From Draconibacterium aestuarii (GTDB lineage: Bacteria; Bacteroidota; Bacteroidia; Bacteroidales; Prolixibacteraceae), in the NCBI GenBank assembly GCA_026671195.1, contig JAPOHD010000012.1:124001-188000 (forward strand): 64,000 bases of DNA, read 5' to 3'. The notes under the pieces are model-generated. The model was not told the DNA's origin. It saw only the letters and a program-made list of their open reading frames with translations, and searched no databases. Made by a program: the position numbers and the translations under genes. Below, one piece after another: positions 61,009-64,000 of this stretch. Each line of letters opens with the position of its first letter. Positions within the stretch are counted from its first letter, which is position 1.

Positions 61009-61181
61009 AAGATCAGAATATAGCGTTGGGATTGAAATTATAATGTACTTACTACAATTATTCTTATGAGGCAGAAATTAATTTTTACTATTAATTTTGA
61101 TCCTGTTTCAGGATAAAAAATCTAATCAATTTCTGGCCTCGCTTTGTTTAGGATTTATATTTTTACAAAAAAAATTAGCAA

Positions 61182-64000
61182 TTGAACAGACTTGATTTAT
61201 ACATACTGTGCTTGCTAATCCTCATATCCAATTTTATTGGCCGAGCCAATGATTTTAATATTACGTATCTGTCAGGTGAAGATGGTCTTTCCCAAAATGA
61301 AGTTACAAGAATTATCCAGGATAAAAATGGATTTATGTGGTTCGGCACCCGTGGCGGTTTAAATCGTTACGATGGTTACGAGTTCATTCATTATAAATCT
61401 AAAGCGAGTGTAAAGAATCACTTGTCAAATCCATCCATTGAAACATTGATTGAAGACTCAAAAGGAAATTTGTGGATAGGAACAAAATCTGGTGGATTAA
61501 ATTTTTATGATATACACACCAAAACATTTACGCGTATAACAGAGTTCGGAAAGAACAAACAAGCTTTTAATTGTGATAGAATTGTTAGCATTGCCGAAAC
61601 AAAGGATGGTAATATATTGGTAGGTACCTGGTCGGATGGACTCTATATTCTTGATTTTATAAATGATACCCTGCAGCATTTACTTACTGAATCTCAGGTG
61701 AACCACATTTTAGTTGATGGCGAAAAATTTGCCTGGCTATCAACAAATGGTGCATTCTTACGCATGAATCTGAAAGATTATAGTCAGGTGGAGGTTAGTC
61801 CAGGTGGACGTCTGAATTATACAGAATCAATTTCTGATTCTTCCAACGACCTATTATGGGTTACAGCCTGGGAAGGTGGATTAATGTCAGTAGATAAAGG
61901 GAGCTTTAAAATCAAAAGCCACAAGATTAATCCCGTAATAAGTTCACAGGATAACACCTATACATTATTACTCGATAGCCAGGGACGCATGTGGGTTGGT
62001 AGCTGGAATGGTGGTTTATTTCTTTTCGACCAGAAAAATGAAACATTTTCCAGAGTGGAAATCAAACCCAAACAAATGGGTAGTCAGAATACAGATTTTG
62101 ATATTATTCTGGATATTTATGAAGATCGGGATCATAATATATGGATAGCAACGGATGCAGGAGGGATTGTACGTATTGGGAGCAGCCAGCCATTTGGGGT
62201 AGTTTCAGTCAACAGTAATCCCGATTGCGGACTAAAAAATTTTCACATAAGTGCTTTTTATAAATCGCCTGATGGCGTTTTGTACGTGGGAACACGTGGA
62301 GGAGGATTATACAAAACTTCTGACAATAAAAAATTTGATTTAGTCCCATTTTCCAGGTCTGGTAGTTCTACATCTATCATAAGGTTTGTCAAACACTTTT
62401 CTGAGCATATTCTGTGGATTGGCACCGGACAAGATAGCTACGAACTTGATTTGACTGAGAAAAAAAGCATGTTGAGACCTATTCAGGATAAAAACATTTT
62501 TGGCATCAAAAAACTCACATCTTTCTTAAAAGTGGATAATAGTTTGTTAGTTGGTAGCCAGCAAAATGGATTGTTTTATATCTCAAATTATTTTATTGGT
62601 TCACGGGAATTGGTAAATATAAGACCCGATAATAGCCCTGTATTGAAAAACGAAAGGATTAACTTTATTAAAGAGGATTTGAGCGGACGTATTTGGTTGG
62701 GTACATACAAAGGGGTTTATTTTTTCGATAAAACCATCCAAAAGATTTTGGATATCAATTTTGATGATGATGCCAAGTTAACAAGCGATATTATTTATTG
62801 CTGGCACCAAACCAGCGATAGTGTATTTTGGATAGGTACCCCAAGTGGATTAAATAGGCTCACGCAAGCTAAAAATGGTAAATTCATGGTAAGGCATTAT
62901 TATCTTGAGGACGGCCTTCCTGACGATTTTATACATGGAATTTTATCGCCCGATAACAAGGATCTCTGGGTGAGCACAAATTCGGGTCTGGCAAAATTAA
63001 ACATCGAAAATAATCAGATTTTCTCTTTCGATAAAACCGATGGTTTGCAGGGAATGATGTATAGCGAAGATAAGGGTTATATGGCAGCTGACGGTACTAT
63101 GTACTTTGGTGGCAACATGGGGTATAATTATTTTAAACCGAATGAAATAGTAATTAATGAGACGATTCCACCTGTTGTATTTACGAGGCTAAAGATATAT
63201 GATAAGGAAGTCTTTCCGATGGAAAAAGTAAATGGAAGGAGGCTTTATGAGAAACCCATAAATTCAAACCCTGAAATTTATCTCACCTATCAGGAAAATG
63301 AATTTACAATCGAGTATGCTGCATTAAATTTCAATGCCCCTGAGCGAAACCAGTATGCCTATAAATTGGAAGGTTATGATAGTGATTGGATATACGTAGG
63401 ATCAAAAAGATCGGTCACGTATATCGGGTTAAAACCAGGTACCTATATTTTCAAAGTTAGAGGATCGAATAACAATAATGTGTGGAATTTGGAAGGAAAT
63501 TCCCTAACAATCTATATAAAGACTGCCCCATGGAAATCATGGTATGCTCTTATTATATACACATTGCTCATCATCGGACTGGCATCTTTAATTCGTTGGA
63601 ATGCGATAAGGCAAGTGAAGTTAGCCAATAATTTAAAATTGGAAAAGATATTGCACAAACAGGATCTGAAGTTGAATGAAATGAAATTGAGGTTTTTTAC
63701 AAACATTTCACATGAGTTTCGCACTCCACTAACACTAATTTTGGCGCCCCTAAAAGAATTATTGACAAAAAAAGAATATTACCCACTTCCGGCTGAAATC
63801 CAAAATAAAGTCGAAATAGCTCTGAATAATTCACTCCGTTTAATGAAATTAGTGAATCAGTTACTCGATTTCAGGAAAGTAGAGTCAGGAAATATGAAAC
63901 TGGCAACAAGTTTCACAAATATTAACAAATTTGTTGCAGAAGTATGTCACCCGTTTTTTGAACTGGCTAAAATAAATAGAATAAATTTTAAATTAACCAT
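61182..64000 (+). CDS. Hybrid two-component sensor (HTCS), 5' part, runs off the window
   Basis: The frame is open from TTG 61182 to the window end (940 residues seen). A stop (TAG 61176) lies two codons upstream and there is no ATG before residue ~50, so TTG is the likely start: (M)NRLDLYILCLLILISNFIGRA is a good signal anchor. Residues ~28-700 are two-component propeller repeats (MWFGTRGGLNRYDG, LWIGTKSGGLNFYD, MWVGSWNGGLFLFD). A Y_Y_Y domain follows at ~706-785, then a membrane helix at ~788-806. The histidine kinase box is H844 in FTNISHEFRTPLTL. The receiver and AraC output domains lie beyond the window. It senses a glycan fragment in the periplasm. Confidence 0.92.
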   Translation, partial: MNRLDLYILCLLILISNFIGRANDFNITYLSGEDGLSQNEVTRIIQDKNGFMWFGTRGGLNRYDGYEFIHYKSKASVKNHLSNPSIETLIEDSKGNLWIGTKSGGLNFYDIHTKTFTRITEFGKNKQAFNCDRIVSIAETKDGNILVGTWSDGLYILDFINDTLQHLLTESQVNHILVDGEKFAWLSTNGAFLRMNLKDYSQVEVSPGGRLNYTESISDSSNDLLWVTAWEGGLMSVDKGSFKIKSHKINPVISSQDNTYTLLLDSQGRMWVGSWNGGLFLFDQKNETFSRVEIKPKQMGSQNTDFDIILDIYEDRDHNIWIATDAGGIVRIGSSQPFGVVSVNSNPDCGLKNFHISAFYKSPDGVLYVGTRGGGLYKTSDNKKFDLVPFSRSGSSTSIIRFVKHFSEHILWIGTGQDSYELDLTEKKSMLRPIQDKNIFGIKKLTSFLKVDNSLLVGSQQNGLFYISNYFIGSRELVNIRPDNSPVLKNERINFIKEDLSGRIWLGTYKGVYFFDKTIQKILDINFDDDAKLTSDIIYCWHQTSDSVFWIGTPSGLNRLTQAKNGKFMVRHYYLEDGLPDDFIHGILSPDNKDLWVSTNSGLAKLNIENNQIFSFDKTDGLQGMMYSEDKGYMAADGTMYFGGNMGYNYFKPNEIVINETIPPVVFTRLKIYDKEVFPMEKVNGRRLYEKPINSNPEIYLTYQENEFTIEYAALNFNAPERNQYAYKLEGYDSDWIYVGSKRSVTYIGLKPGTYIFKVRGSNNNNVWNLEGNSLTIYIKTAPWKSWYALIIYTLLIIGLASLIRWNAIRQVKLANNLKLEKILHKQDLKLNEMKLRFFTNISHEFRTPLTLILAPLKELLTKKEYYPLPAEIQNKVEIALNNSLRLMKLVNQLLDFRKVESGNMKLATSFTNINKFVAEVCHPFFELAKINRINFKLT

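Noticed and set aside
1-64000. CRISPR arrays, rRNA genes and prophage structural genes
   Set aside because: No regularly spaced identical repeats, rRNA-like conserved blocks or phage structural proteins were seen on either strand.

Overview
The window reads as a chromosome segment of a free-living, probably marine or sediment, Bacteroidota. The evidence is many MK-type signal peptides and lipoboxes, outer-membrane barrels, AraC regulators, a hybrid two-component sensor (HTCS), sulfatases with glycoside hydrolases, and promoter-like TAnnTTTG boxes. A Marinilabiliales/Prolixibacteraceae-type genome would fit, but that is inference. I see no rRNA, tRNA or CRISPR array.

Region 1 (1-4.1 kb) holds the 3' end of a beta-lactamase-fold serine hydrolase, two enoyl-CoA hydratase/isomerase paralogues, a MaoC-type hot-dog hydratase and a MarC membrane protein. 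Region 2 (4.1-30.6 kb) opens with a small AraC-type regulator. Each side of it carries a pair of direct repeats (AACAATAGRTTAAA-like, 21 bp apart) placed about 34-35 bp before a TAnnTTTG-like box, which suggests autoregulation and control of the long co-directional run that follows. That run has four tandem secreted amidohydrolases, a serine hydrolase lipoprotein, a D-aminoacylase-like hydrolase, several outer-membrane barrels (DcaP-, OprB- and BamA/TamA-like), two DUF3299 proteins, a 652-residue helical-repeat lipoprotein, and an ABC ATPase with an FtsX-type permease that has a His-rich loop. It ends with small lipoproteins and an acyl-CoA thioesterase. This looks like a coordinated envelope, hydrolysis and acyl-CoA system whose substrate is unknown, and it is the best candidate here for an undescribed system.

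Region 3 (30.7-34.7 kb) holds two minus-strand genes, including an odd secreted protein with Trp/Tyr-, His/Pro- and Arg/Pro-rich tails, and an AraC regulator. Region 4 (34.7-39.2 kb) is a gene graveyard. It contains an SRAP pseudogene that has lost its start codon and Cys2, a tyrosine-integrase scrap, an AraC gene with an in-frame TAG and a later frameshift, a dead IS3-like element with recognisable terminal inverted repeats, a TPR fragment and a lipoprotein stub.

Region 5 (39.2-64 kb) is a carbohydrate locus without SusC/SusD. A divergent AraC regulator faces a sugar-porter MFS gene, followed by a giant DUF5107-TPR protein, three GH2 paralogues, a GH35, two sulfatases and an SGNH hydrolase. 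Together they suggest desulfation, deacylation and exo-cleavage of a sulfated galactose-containing glycan, with monosaccharide import by the MFS porter. The window ends inside an HTCS gene that appears to start with TTG.
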